From contig NZ_VTOJ01000002.1 in assembly GCF_009176545.1 (NCBI RefSeq), positions 868,001 to 932,000 of the forward strand: DNA of 64,000 nucleotides. Reading direction: 5' to 3'. A program made the translations under genes and the position numbers. This document shows positions 45,422-54,924 of this stretch, one piece after another; within the stretch, counting starts at the first letter, position 1, and every line of letters begins with the position of its first letter. The notes below the pieces were generated by a model. The model saw nothing but the letters and a program-made list of their open reading frames with translations, had not been told where the DNA came from and searched no databases. This DNA is from Salinigranum salinum (GTDB lineage: Archaea > Halobacteriota > Halobacteria > Halobacteriales > Haloferacaceae).

Positions 45422-46921
45422 ATGACGAACACCGAGCCGAGCCCCGACGACGAGCAGCCGCGTGTCCTCCACGTCACCACCGACGAGGCGGTCAGAGAGC
45501 GCGTCGTACGACAGTTCGCCGCCGAACAGCCGTCACTGGACGTCGTTCCGGTCACGACGGACACAGCGGCGGACCACCTCGGCGACGTCGACTGCGTGCT
45601 CTCCGACCACGCGCTCCCCGAAACGGACGGGCTGGCGTTGCTCAGAGCGGTTCGCACCACACATCCGGAGCTCCCGTTCGTGCTCTACACGGCCGCCGGG
45701 AGCGAGACCGTGGCGAGCGAGGCGATTTCCGCGGGCGTGACGGACTACGTCCAGCAGTCGGACGACCGCGAGCACGTCGCGCTGCTCGCCCGGCGCGTGT
45801 GGAACCTGGCGACCAGGTACCGCACGACCCGGACGGTCGACGCCCAGGAGCGGCGCTTCCGAAAGCTCGTCGAACAGTCGTCGGACGTGGTCTCGATCGT
45901 CGACGCGAACGGCGTGTTCCAGTACGTCTCGCCCGCGTCCCGTCACGTCTTCGGCTACGATCCCGAGGAGCTCGTCGGCGAGGTCGGCTTCCAGTATCTG
46001 CATCCCGACGACGTCGAGTACGTGGCGGAGACGCTCGCCCGGGCGATCGCCGACCCGACCGCCCGGCCCGTCATCACCTTCCGATTCGACCATCCGGAGA
46101 AGGGATGGATCGTCCTCGAGAACACCGGCCGCAACCTCATCGCCGACCCCGACATCGCGGGGTTCGTCATCAACTCCCACGACGTGACGGGACGCGTCGA
46201 GCGCGCGACGCAACTCGAACGCCAGCGCGACCGACTCGCGGAGTTCGCCAGCGTCGTCTCACACGACCTGCGCAACCCGCTGACGGTCGCCAGCGGCAAT
46301 CTCTCGCTGATCGAGGCGACGGAGGACGTCTCTCACGCCGTCGACGTGCGGCTCGCGCTCGAGCGGATGGAGGCGATCATCGACGACCTCCTGACGCTCG
46401 CCCGCGAGGGGGAGGACCTGACCGACCTCTCGGCCGTCCCGCTGGCGCAGGTCGCCGAAGCCGCCTGGCAGTCGGTCGACACGAAAGCGGCCCGGCTCGT
46501 GGTCGAGACCGACACGGTCGTCATGGCCGACGCCGGGCGGCTCCGCCAGCTCCTCGAGAACCTCTTCTCGAACGCCATCACCCATGCCGGGCCAACGGCG
46601 CTCGTCCACGTCGTCGACGTACTGGACGGATGTGGGTTCGCGGTCAGCGACGACGGGCCCGGAATCGACGACGGCCTCGACGGGATCTTCGACTACGGCG
46701 TCTCCTCGTCGCCGACCCGGACGGGGTTCGGCCTCGCCATCGTCCGCCGCGTCGCGGACGCCCACGGCTGGACGATCACCGTGACGCGCGGGGCAGACGG
46801 TGGCGCCCGGTTCGAGTTTCGCGACATCGAACGACCCGGAGACGCCAGCGAACCGACGTCGAACGACTCCGACCCCGGGGAGAACGCGGTCGTGGCCGAC
46901 GACGCCGTGACCACCGACTGA
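45422..46921 (+). CDS. Hybrid sensor histidine kinase (receiver-PAS-HisKA-HATPase)
   Basis: A 499-residue soluble kinase. Residues 13-130 are a receiver-like domain with the phospho-Asp region CVLSDHALPETDG. A PAS domain (about 145-255, DVVSIVDANGVFQYVSPASRHVFGYDPEELVG) comes next. The H-box SHDLRNPL has its His at about residue 281, and the HATPase boxes are ENLFSNAITHA, DDGPGID and TGFGLAIV. No membrane helix, so it senses an intracellular cue. TATTATATAAC at about 45377-45387 is a strong TATA box. No cognate regulator is adjacent. Confidence 0.9.
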   Translation: MTNTEPSPDDEQPRVLHVTTDEAVRERVVRQFAAEQPSLDVVPVTTDTAADHLGDVDCVLSDHALPETDGLALLRAVRTTHPELPFVLYTAAGSETVASEAISAGVTDYVQQSDDREHVALLARRVWNLATRYRTTRTVDAQERRFRKLVEQSSDVVSIVDANGVFQYVSPASRHVFGYDPEELVGEVGFQYLHPDDVEYVAETLARAIADPTARPVITFRFDHPEKGWIVLENTGRNLIADPDIAGFVINSHDVTGRVERATQLERQRDRLAEFASVVSHDLRNPLTVASGNLSLIEATEDVSHAVDVRLALERMEAIIDDLLTLAREGEDLTDLSAVPLAQVAEAAWQSVDTKAARLVVETDTVVMADAGRLRQLLENLFSNAITHAGPTALVHVVDVLDGCGFAVSDDGPGIDDGLDGIFDYGVSSSPTRTGFGLAIVRRVADAHGWTITVTRGADGGARFEFRDIERPGDASEPTSNDSDPGENAVVADDAVTTD

Positions 46922-47429
46922 GTACCGCAGCCGTGAGTCGCCGGCATCGCTCTCGCCGGATCGACCGGCCTCGTTAGAACTCGGTTCCCGTTTTGAAGAC
47001 GAGTCCGGGGTCGATGCGACTGGCACGGGTAAGTGTAGATCGGTGGTGTCCGGGGCGTGACCGAGCGCCGCACTGACGATCGTCACCGCGGTGTGTGCCG
47101 ATCGTCGCGGTGAGGAACCGGAACAACGACGAGATATTCGAGGGAATCGTCCGTGACGTGTCCAGGGTGACGAGCGACGGGGCGAGACACTGATACGAGA
47201 CGGTGAGCCAGGTACACCGGCACGAGGAGACACGCCGATCCGTGTGCCCGTGCACGACCCGAGACGGCGACCGCGTGCCCCCGACACCGCCGAAGAGGTA
47301 CTCTCGAAACGAGAGACTACTTCCGGCGAATCCGGCAGGTCTGAACGTACCGACCCGGGCGTCACGACGCCAGTGCGTCCGATGCGTTACACGAATAACG
47401 ATGTAACGTCCTGCGTCTGCGAACCGGCC
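46922..47429. other. 508-bp gap between the kinase and Sph-like gene
   Basis: No clear gene. A 32-codon frame from GTG 47095 to TGA 47191-47193 (VPIVAVRNRNNDEIFEGIVRDV...) has haloarchaeal codon usage and could be a microprotein or a remnant, but it has no promoter or homologue that I can point to. The rest seems non-coding. Confidence 0.4.
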
Positions 47430-49376
47430 TCAGATGTCGGTGACGCGCCGGTAGTCGTCGTCGAGCGCCTGGGCGTCCTCGGGGAGGAGTGCGACGACGA
47501 GGTTGTCGGCGAACGACGCGAAGTAGTCGATGAGTGCGGCGATCCGGTTCGAGTCGATCGCCTCCAGCGAGTCGACGAGTAAGAACGGACACGTCTCGTA
47601 CACCTCGTGGACCAGATAGCCCGCCAGCGCGAACACGAGCCCCGTTACCTCCCGTTCGCTCTCGGAGAGGTGGTCGACGGTGTCCTCGTACGCAGAGCCC
47701 TCGTCGGTCGTTCGGACGATGTGGAGGTCGAAGACGGTCTTTTCCACCCGACGCCGCCCCTCGCGGACCGTGGTCTCCGTGCGCTCGATCCAGATGCGGT
47801 CGATGTTCTCGTACTCGAGGAGCGAGAGCACCTCGTCCATGTGTTCGTTGAACTCCTCGACGGCCTCGCGCTCGATGCGGTCGATGCGGGTCCGCAGTTC
47901 GGCGAGTTCCTCCGTCACGGCTTCCCGGTCGTCTTCGATCTCGTCGCGTTCGGCGAGGCTGCGCTCGATCTCCTCGATCTCGGCTTCGACCTCGCGTTTC
48001 TCGTCCCGCAGCCGGTCGAGTTCGAACTCGCGGCGGTTCACCTCCTTGTGGTGGTCGAGCACCTCGCTGTACGTCTCGTCCTCCAGCGACTCGACCTCCG
48101 CTTCGAGGTCGGTGACGCGCTCTTGGAGTTCGTCCCGGCGTTCCTGGAGTCGTTCGACCTTCTCCTCGCGGCGTTCGATCTCGTCCGTGACGCTCTGCAG
48201 CCGCCGTTCGAGCTGGTCGTGCTCCCGGACGGCGGACTGGATCTCGTCGCGTCGGGACTGTTCCGCCGAGATGTCCTGTTTCAGCGACCGCCGCTCCGAC
48301 ATCTTCTCCTGTCGGAGGTCGCGGAGTCGGTCGAGCGTCGTCTCGATCTGTTCGCGCTCGACGTCCGTCCCGCAGGTCCAGCAGACCACCGAGGTGTCGG
48401 CGAGCAGGCCATCGGTGACGGAGCCGTCGTCGTCGCGGAGCGCGTGGGCGATCTCCTCGTTGGTCCCCTCCAGCATCTCCTCGTTGAACTGGATGACGCT
48501 CTGGAGCTGTTTGACCGTCGAGTCGAGCTGCTGGCGGCGCTCTCGGAGCCGGTCGAGCTCCGCCTCGATCGCCGTGACGTCGCTGGAGTCGGTCCCCTCT
48601 GCCGCCTCGAGCTCCGACTCGAGGTCGTCGCGGTCGGCCCGAAGGGAGTCGAGACTCTCGCGCTCGGTCTCGATGTCGTAGCGGACCGACTCGAGGTCGT
48701 CGCGTGTGTCCCCGAGCGCTTCGAGCTTCTCGTCGAGGGCGTTCTTCTCCTCGCGTGACCGCTGGACACTCGTGTCCGCCGTCTCGAGTTCCTCGCGCGC
48801 AGCCGCGAGTTCGGCCTCTGCCTCCTCGATCCGCGTCTCGAGTTTCGTCCGTCGCTCCTCCAGCTGGGGGAGCGAGTCGGCGAGCGTATCGAGCTGGTCG
48901 AGCTCGTCGTCCAGGTCGCGTTTCTCTCGCTCGAGCCGATCGATCTCGGCGTTGATCGCCGTGGTGTCGACCGGCCGCATGATGAGTTCGCGGAGGTCGT
49001 CGCCCCGGGCGACCGCCCGGCGCGCCTCGTTCGATTCCAGGAGGAACGCGAACAGGTCGGCGAGTTCGGGATCGTCGAGGAACGGGTCGCCACCGGTCTG
49101 TACCGTCGTCCCCGTCCGCGTGAGCGTCCGGCTGTACGTCTCGTTGTCGATGGTGAGGTCGACGCGGCCGGCGTCGGCGTCACCCTTCAGCGAGACGTGC
49201 TCGCTTCCGAGTGCGGCCATCAGGGCCTGGAGGAACGAGGTTCGATTCGTCGCGTTCCTGCCCGCGAGGACCGAGACGCCCGGCCGAAGCGTGACCTCGG
49301 ATTCGGAGATCCCACCGACGTTCTCGACGCGGACGTCGATGGCGAGGTCTGTATCCGGCGTCTGTGCTGAGGTCAT
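47430..49376 (-). CDS. Archaea-specific SMC-related protein (Sph-like) with zinc hook
   Basis: A 648-residue Rad50/SMC-like ATPase from ATG 49376. An N-terminal ATP-binding head (VSVLAGRNATNRTSFLQALMAALG, a degenerate P-loop without the GKS Lys) is followed by long coiled coil interrupted at Cys332-Cys335 (CWTC), the zinc-hook position. The coiled coil then resumes and the head ends with LSESEREVTGLVFALAGYLVH and a Walker-B-like FLLVDSLEAID. It is paired with an RdfA-type gene, as in Haloferax where Sph3 and RdfA act in cell shape. The missing Walker A lysine is characteristic of this archaeal group as far as I recall. Confidence 0.82.
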   Translation of the reverse strand: MTSAQTPDTDLAIDVRVENVGGISESEVTLRPGVSVLAGRNATNRTSFLQALMAALGSEHVSLKGDADAGRVDLTIDNETYSRTLTRTGTTVQTGGDPFLDDPELADLFAFLLESNEARRAVARGDDLRELIMRPVDTTAINAEIDRLEREKRDLDDELDQLDTLADSLPQLEERRTKLETRIEEAEAELAAAREELETADTSVQRSREEKNALDEKLEALGDTRDDLESVRYDIETERESLDSLRADRDDLESELEAAEGTDSSDVTAIEAELDRLRERRQQLDSTVKQLQSVIQFNEEMLEGTNEEIAHALRDDDGSVTDGLLADTSVVCWTCGTDVEREQIETTLDRLRDLRQEKMSERRSLKQDISAEQSRRDEIQSAVREHDQLERRLQSVTDEIERREEKVERLQERRDELQERVTDLEAEVESLEDETYSEVLDHHKEVNRREFELDRLRDEKREVEAEIEEIERSLAERDEIEDDREAVTEELAELRTRIDRIEREAVEEFNEHMDEVLSLLEYENIDRIWIERTETTVREGRRRVEKTVFDLHIVRTTDEGSAYEDTVDHLSESEREVTGLVFALAGYLVHEVYETCPFLLVDSLEAIDSNRIAALIDYFASFADNLVVALLPEDAQALDDDYRRVTDI

Positions 49377-49501
49377 CGAATGATCATTGCCCGCGCCATA
49401 CATAAGCGTTCATGACCATAACGAGAGTTATGTCGTCCTCCTGCACGGGTTCCGCCCGGACGTCGGTGAGCGCGACAGTTCGACGCCGGTGAGCGCGACG
49501 C

Positions 49502-50143
49502 TCACGCCGTGTCGGACTCGCAGTCGCAGCCACCGCGCTCGATGAGTTCGACCGCCTCGTACTGCGAGCCACAGTCGCTGCAGTACACCTGGACGTCGGT
49601 CAACACCTCGAAGTCGCCGACCGTGACGTCGCCTGCGTTCGACAGTCGGGTGAGCCCGCTCTCCGTCACGACGGAGATGCGGCCCTGGAGCCGACGAATG
49701 GTCTGTGTTTCCTTCTCGATCCGAGACACCTCCTCGGTCTCGAGTTCGGCACCGCGGTGTTCGCGGAGGTAGGTGTGGATCGCCTGGTGGGAGACGAAGT
49801 CGGATTCGACGCTGTCGAGGTCGACACCGCCGCGCTCGAGCTGGCGGCGGACCTCGGTCCGCATCCCGGGGCTGACGTCGTCGCCCCGGAGGAGTCGGTA
49901 CGTGTTCTCCACCTCGCCGTCGAGCGGGCTCGCTCCCGCCTCGTCGAGGGCGGTCCGGAGGACGGCCCGGTTGAACCGATCGGCGAGACTCCGCAGGCTC
50001 TCGCGGTCGCCCGTCGCCCCCGTCCACCGGCGTTCCAACTCGTCGCCCAGTCCCTCGAGACCGTAGGCCTCGAGGACACGTTCGACCTTCCCGCGTGGCC
50101 CCGGTGCGGTCTCCGTGTCGTCTGCATCGCTCATACCCGTCAT
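49502..50143 (-). CDS. rdfA: RdfA-family protein (rod-determining factor-like)
   Basis: About 213 residues from ATG 50143 (ATG 50134 also possible). A helical body (VERVLEAYGLEGLGDELERRWTG, SLRSLADRFNRAVLRTALDEAG) is followed by HQAIHTYLREHR and ends with a CSDCGSQYEAVELIERGGCDCES zinc finger. This is the pattern of haloarchaeal RdfA, which pairs with an Sph SMC protein in Haloferax volcanii rod/plate control. It lies 125 bp upstream of the Sph-like gene on the same strand. Likely regulator of cell shape. Confidence 0.75.
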   Translation of the reverse strand: MTGMSDADDTETAPGPRGKVERVLEAYGLEGLGDELERRWTGATGDRESLRSLADRFNRAVLRTALDEAGASPLDGEVENTYRLLRGDDVSPGMRTEVRRQLERGGVDLDSVESDFVSHQAIHTYLREHRGAELETEEVSRIEKETQTIRRLQGRISVVTESGLTRLSNAGDVTVGDFEVLTDVQVYCSDCGSQYEAVELIERGGCDCESDTA

Positions 50144-50300
50144 ACAACCCCCCGATACTCTTGGGTGTACCGACTCGCCCAAGGTGGGCGCCGCGACCCA
50201 TTCGAGATGTCCCGCACGACCCGTCCACGGACCGACGGATCGGTGGTGAGCTGCGGACATATGTCCTTAGATTTAAGAGGGCGCGCGACGCCGTGTCCGT

Positions 50301-50711
50301 ATGGGTAAACTGGAGAACGTCGATCCGTCGATGCTCCGAGCGGCGCTCGCCGACGCGACCGACGCGAAGGCGACGAAGCGCCTCATGGTGGCGCTGGACT
50401 ACCTCGATGGGGCTCCGGTGGACGAACTGAGCGATCGGTACGGGATCCCCCGGTCGACGGTCTACTACTGGCTCTCGCGCTTCGAGGAGCGCCCGCTCGA
50501 GGAGGCGATCACCGACGAAGACCGGCCCGGACGGCCGCGAGAACTGGACCGGTCGGTGCTCCGGGACGTCGTGGAGGCGGGACCGACACCGTACGGAATC
50601 GACCGCGAGGAGTGGACACCACCCACGCTCAGGGACGTCCTCGACCGCGAGTTCGACGTCTCGTACTCCGAGGGGCACGTCCGTCGACTCCTCGGAGAAC
50701 TCTCCGAGTGA
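50301..50711 (+). CDS. HTH protein resembling the N-terminus of IS630-type transposases
   Basis: A 136-residue protein with two HTH units: VDELSDRYGIPRSTVYYWLSRFEERPLEEAI and a winged HTH near VSYSEGHVRRLLGEL. This is the helix-turn-helix pair found at the N-terminus of IS630/ISH-type transposases, but no DDE catalytic domain follows. GATTTAAGAG about 30 nt upstream gives a leaderless start. It is divergent from rdfA, so it may regulate the shape genes. It could also be a domesticated transposase part. Confidence 0.7.
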   Translation: MGKLENVDPSMLRAALADATDAKATKRLMVALDYLDGAPVDELSDRYGIPRSTVYYWLSRFEERPLEEAITDEDRPGRPRELDRSVLRDVVEAGPTPYGIDREEWTPPTLRDVLDREFDVSYSEGHVRRLLGELSE

Positions 50712-50919
50712 GTCGTCGGAGCGAGTACAAAAACAACTGTCTGCCACACCGTGGCCGTGGACCGGCACGGACGTCACCCGGGCCGATCGCGTCGAACCCG
50801 ACTGCCGGACACCGTCTGCCGTCTCAGGGGTGGAGACACCGTGGACTCGACACCGGATTCGAGCGTCGCCGAGTCACGGCACACGATACGTTTTATCCCT
50901 GGAGAGTAGTGGCAAGAAC

Positions 50920-52287
50920 ATGACAGCAGGGACGTTCGGTCACCTCGGTCCCGAGACGCTCGCACTGTTCACGGATCGGTACGAGCTCTCGATGATGCAG
51001 GGGTACGTAAACCAGGGACACACGCCCGACGCGACGTTCAGCCTCTTCTTTCGGTCCCTCCCGGACGACCGAGGCTACCTCGTCGCGGCGGGGCTCGAAC
51101 AGGTCGTCGCGGCCGTCGAGGAACTCTCGTTCGGTGACCGCGCGCTCGCGTACCTCGAGCGGACGGGCTTCGACGACGACTTCCTCGACTACCTGGCGGG
51201 GTTCGAGTTCGGCGGCGAGATCAGAGCCGTGCCCGAGGGGACGGTCGTCTTCCCGGACGAGCCCATCGTCGAGGTGACGGGGTCGCTCGTCGAGGCGCAA
51301 CTCCTCGAGACGCTCGTGCTCAACCAGGTGGGGTTCCAGAGCCTGGTGGCGACGAAGGCCGCGCGCATGCGCGACGTCGTCGAGCGGTACGGCGACGAGC
51401 AGACGCTGGTCGACTTCGGTTCGCGCCGGGCCCACGGTGTCGACGCCGGGCTGAAGGCCGCCCGCGCGGCGTACGTCGGCGGCTTCGACGGCACCTCGAA
51501 CGTCGCGGCGGGCGAGGCGTTCGGGATCCCCACGTACGGGACGATGGCGCACTCGTGGGTACAGAGCTTCCCGACCGAGCGCGAGGCGTTCGAGACGTTC
51601 CTCGCCGAGTACGGCGACGACAGCACGCTCCTCATAGACACGTACGACACGGTCGGCGGGGCCGAACTCGCGAAGGAGGTGGCGGCCGACATGGGCGTCG
51701 ATCTCCGGGGAGTCAGACTCGACTCGGGCGACCTGGTCGCACTGTCGAAGGCGGTCGACGAGATCCTCCCCGACGTCGATCAGTTCATCTCCAGCGGGAT
51801 GGACGAGTACGCCATCAGGGAGTTCCTCACGAGCGGCGGCGTCGGCGCGGGCTTCGGCCCGGGCACCGCACTCACCACCAGCGAGGACGCGCCGGCGCTC
51901 GACATCGTCTACAAGCTGGTCGCCGTCGAACGCGACGGGGAGATGCGACCGAGCATGAAGCTCTCGTCGGGGAAAGTAACGTACCCCGGTGGGAAGCGCG
52001 TCGGGCGCGTCGAACAGGGAGGGACTTTCGTCCGCGACGTGCTCGGTCGGCGCGACGAGGAGGTCGACGGCCGCGACATCCTCGAGACGGTCGTCGTGGA
52101 CGGCGACGTCGTCTCCGACCGCCCGTCGCTCGACGCGATCCGGGCGGTCACCCGACGCAACGTGCGGGCGCTCCCCGACGGCGTCCGCGCGATCGATGAT
52201 CCGGAGAGGTACGAGGTGTCGGTCAGCGACGCACTCGCGGCCGAGACCGACGCGCTCCGCGAACGGCTCGAGTCGCGGGCGATCTGA
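50920..52287 (+). CDS. pncB: Nicotinate phosphoribosyltransferase
   Basis: A 455-residue NAPRTase-family protein from ATG 50920, preceded by TTTTATCC about 28 nt upstream. It forms nicotinate mononucleotide for NAD salvage. LFTDRYELSMMQGY, VDFGSRRAHG, GTSNVAAGEAFGIPTYGTMAHSW, and GVRLDSGDLVALS are family motifs. An extension starting at GTG 50830 is not family-like. A divergent or dual-specificity nicotinamide enzyme is a lesser option. Confidence 0.92.
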   Translation: MTAGTFGHLGPETLALFTDRYELSMMQGYVNQGHTPDATFSLFFRSLPDDRGYLVAAGLEQVVAAVEELSFGDRALAYLERTGFDDDFLDYLAGFEFGGEIRAVPEGTVVFPDEPIVEVTGSLVEAQLLETLVLNQVGFQSLVATKAARMRDVVERYGDEQTLVDFGSRRAHGVDAGLKAARAAYVGGFDGTSNVAAGEAFGIPTYGTMAHSWVQSFPTEREAFETFLAEYGDDSTLLIDTYDTVGGAELAKEVAADMGVDLRGVRLDSGDLVALSKAVDEILPDVDQFISSGMDEYAIREFLTSGGVGAGFGPGTALTTSEDAPALDIVYKLVAVERDGEMRPSMKLSSGKVTYPGGKRVGRVEQGGTFVRDVLGRRDEEVDGRDILETVVVDGDVVSDRPSLDAIRAVTRRNVRALPDGVRAIDDPERYEVSVSDALAAETDALRERLESRAI

Positions 52288-52403
52288 CTCTGTCCCCCGG
52301 ACGTCGTCCGACTGTCGCGCGGCCGTGGCGGACCCGACGAGCGATCCAGGTCCGTGCGTCTCCCGGTAGTAACAAATATGAATCTTCACGAGAAACCGAA
52401 CGT

Positions 52404-52685
52404 ATGGCGCGGTCCGAAGACGGGGTGTGGCGAACGCTCGCCCGCATCTACGTCTCCGTCTTCGCCTGTGGGCTCTTCGTCCCGACGACCGCGGCGGTGC
52501 CGGTGCTCTTCGGCGTCGACTCCCTCTTCGTGACGCTCGTCTTCGGAGGCGTCGGTGTCGGCGTCGCCGCCGGCGCGACGTTCTTCGCCGGCGCACGACT
52601 GGATACCGCGGTCGACTCCCTCTCGCTGTCGGACGATCTCGACGATTCTGATCCGCCGATACCCGCCGGATCGAGCGGAGAGTGA
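52404..52685 (+). CDS. Small membrane protein
   Basis: A 93-residue protein from ATG 52404. Two hydrophobic helices (about residues 15-37 and 42-62) lead to an acidic Ser/Asp-rich tail. AACAAATATGAATC upstream is AT-rich. No motif is recognised. Confidence 0.6.
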   Translation: MARSEDGVWRTLARIYVSVFACGLFVPTTAAVPVLFGVDSLFVTLVFGGVGVGVAAGATFFAGARLDTAVDSLSLSDDLDDSDPPIPAGSSGE

Positions 52686-52762
52686 ACGGTCGGGAGACGA
52701 GAGGCGACCGTCGGGACGGTCGAATGGAAGTACGTAAGTGACTCGTGGGTGAAGTGACGCGC

Positions 52763-52969
52763 ATGTCGGGCGCCGTCGCGGAACTCGCGCAGGTGGTGTT
52801 CACGAGGCGGAACGCGCTGACTGTCGCCGTGATGGCCGCCCTCGCGGTCGTCGGCATGGCGCTCCCGGACGGGACGCTCAGCTACGCGGCGTACCTCGCG
52901 CTGTTCTCCGTGTGGATGATCGGCTTCGTGCTGACCGTCGTCGACCTCCTCCGCTTACGATCCCGGTAA
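52763..52969 (+). CDS. Small two-helix membrane protein
   Basis: A 68-residue protein from ATG 52763 (MSGAVAELAQVVFTRR). Two helices (about 18-35 and 41-61) are flanked by basic residues (TRRN and LRLRSR), placing the termini in the cytoplasm. It is encoded 77 bp after another small membrane protein and may share its transcript. Function unknown. Confidence 0.55.
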   Translation: MSGAVAELAQVVFTRRNALTVAVMAALAVVGMALPDGTLSYAAYLALFSVWMIGFVLTVVDLLRLRSR

Positions 52970-53880
52970 GCTCATCGACGTCCCCGGATTCGATCCCGAT
53001 CGTGACCGGACGCCGTCGAGTCCACAGACACGACCCGGACGCGGGTGAGAGCCGGACTCGACGCGCCGGGAGCGGAGAGCGGCCTGCGGAGGTTGCGAAT
53101 GTACTCAGCTGACAAACGGCGGCTACCGGAGAAGGGTGTCGAGGGGGCGGCGTTTCCGTTACGGTCGCCGACGGCGACCGCGAGCTGGCTTTCGAGTGGG
53201 GGGAGTCCCCGGTGTCCCGTCGTCTCACAGGCGTCGTGGACGACGACCGGGGCACATCTGTTCCCGTTCGCGCCCGAGACGATCTCCGAAGAACGGTACG
53301 ACGCGTGGCTCGCGGGCCGGCTCGCCCCACGATGTCATCGTATGTGCACATATAGTTGTATAAACGAGAACTTGAGTATCATAGAGATTATACTAAGATA
53401 CGGATGAGCGCGTCGATTCGAGAGCCGAGGCGTGTCCCGCCGCTCGCGATCGCGAGCTCATCACGGCGGGTCACGGCTACCGACAGATTCGGCCGCTGGT
53501 AGCGGTCTCCGTGGTGATCTACCGCGACGCGACCGAATGGAGCGTATCGGCGAGCCCGTCGACCTCGACGATGCTGGTCGTACCCGTTCGTCGTGTCGTC
53601 TGTCCCTCTCGAGACGTGCCAGTACCCGCAGAACCGGCGCCGACGGTCGGTCTTCGTGGGATCCGAGAGCGCGGCGGCGGCGTACCCACGAGCGAGCGAT
53701 CCCGGACGGATGCCGAAAACCGAATCGTCCGTGTCGGCACGTCGACGTTCGTTATATCAGAAAGTATAAAACGTAAAGAATACAATTATTTTGTAGAATC
53801 CGGAGGGTACCGACGTCGTCCCTCACACGCCCCGCTGCTCGACCACGGGAGAGGCGAGCGGTGTCGCCGGACGTGTCCCC
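52970..53880. other. 911-bp gene-poor stretch with AT-rich patches
   Basis: No intact gene. 53113-53355 keeps one frame open for 80 codons with acidic, GC3-rich sequence (VTVADGDRELAFEWGESPVSRRL...), but has no start codon at its left end, so it may be a decayed gene. Two AT-rich islands, 53341-53404 and 53748-53800, contrast with the genome. This stretch separates the osmolyte/cell-shape genes from the catabolic island at 53.9-64 kb. Confidence 0.45.
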
Positions 53881-54711
53881 TCACACCCAGCCGTCGCTAC
53901 TGGAGGTGAACACGGTCGTGCCCGGACCGCGGCCGGGGTAGCTGAGGAGCAGGCCCTCGGCCGCTTCGGTGACGACCATCCCGAGCGTGCCGGCGGGATC
54001 GAACGCAACGTTCGTCGGATCCCGACCCGGGACGTCGATCCGCTCCTCGATGGTACCGTCGGGGCCGATCACTCGGATCTCGCCGGAGCCGAAGACGGCT
54101 ACGTACAGTCGTCCATCAGCACCGAACGCCATCCCGTCCGGTCCCACGGGACCGCCGATCTCACACCAGATCTCGCGGTCGGTCCACTCGAAGTGTTCGC
54201 TATCCCAGGTTCCTTTCCAGAGCCTGTGACTGACCGTCTCCGCGACGATCAGTTCGTCCCCGTCCGCGTCGAACGCCAGTCCGTTGGGGAAGTACAGTCC
54301 CTCACCGATCGTGGTGAGCGTGCCGTCGGGGCGGAGACAACAGACGTAGCCGATCGGCTCGTAGCGAGAGCCACCGGGACACGTGAAGACGAGCGAACCC
54401 GACGGTCCGAACACCAGATCGTTCGGCGCACGGAGCGGTTCGCCAGCTCTCGTGCCCACGACCGTCTCCCAGTCGAGTGTCTCGGGATCGAACCGTCTGA
54501 CCGCGTTCTGGTCACCGTCACAGACGAGGGCTCGTCCCTCCTCGTCGAAGACGATGGCGCTCGGACTCCCGTCCGTCGGATGCTGCCGGAGTCCAGCGGC
54601 GGTCCGGTGGACGAGTCGTCCACCGTCTACCTCCGTGCACCAGAGATCTCCCTCGGGGTCGAACGCAGGCCCCTCGCCGAACTCGAGCGTGTCAGTGAGT
54701 ACGTCTGGCAT
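53881..54711 (-). CDS. SMP-30/gluconolactonase-family lactonase
   Basis: A 276-residue six-bladed propeller of the SMP-30/gluconolactonase/LRE family. Calcium ligands are visible: Glu in LEFGEGPAFD, Asn in LRAPNDLVF, Asn in YFPNGLAFD, and Asp in GPDGMAF. It probably hydrolyses a sugar-acid or other lactone. It is divergent from the LigM-like gene over 213 bp and may share its regulation. Lactones arise in sugar and some aromatic pathways, so it does not fix the pathway. Confidence 0.85.
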   Translation of the reverse strand: MPDVLTDTLEFGEGPAFDPEGDLWCTEVDGGRLVHRTAAGLRQHPTDGSPSAIVFDEEGRALVCDGDQNAVRRFDPETLDWETVVGTRAGEPLRAPNDLVFGPSGSLVFTCPGGSRYEPIGYVCCLRPDGTLTTIGEGLYFPNGLAFDADGDELIVAETVSHRLWKGTWDSEHFEWTDREIWCEIGGPVGPDGMAFGADGRLYVAVFGSGEIRVIGPDGTIEERIDVPGRDPTNVAFDPAGTLGMVVTEAAEGLLLSYPGRGPGTTVFTSSSDGWV

Positions 54712-54895
54712 GTCGTCGTGAACACCGACGTTCCATCCGTGGAGAACCGATTAGTACGTTTCGCAACCGGAGAGCGAACTCCAGCCGGCTCGTCGCGGCA
54801 GGTCTGCCCCGTCCACACTGTCCGGGGTCCGTCCAGCGACACGGACTGGGCTGCGCCGCACGGCGAGTCGAGAGAGCCCGTCGGTCACCCAAAGC

Positions 54896-54904
54896 ATTAT
54901 ACAT
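54896..54904 (+). promoter_or_regulatory. TATA box of the LigM-like demethylase gene
   Basis: ATTATACAT lies 21-29 nt before ATG 54925, predicting a leaderless transcript. It decides the start against a long in-frame upstream extension, which is antisense to the lactonase gene. Confidence 0.65.
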
Positions 54905-54924
54905 ACTTCGAGTATCTACAGACC

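Noticed and set aside
50301-50711. Insertion sequence or transposase
   Set aside because: The HTH resembles an IS630-type N-terminus, but there is no DDE domain, no terminal inverted repeat and no target duplication, so I call it a stand-alone HTH protein.
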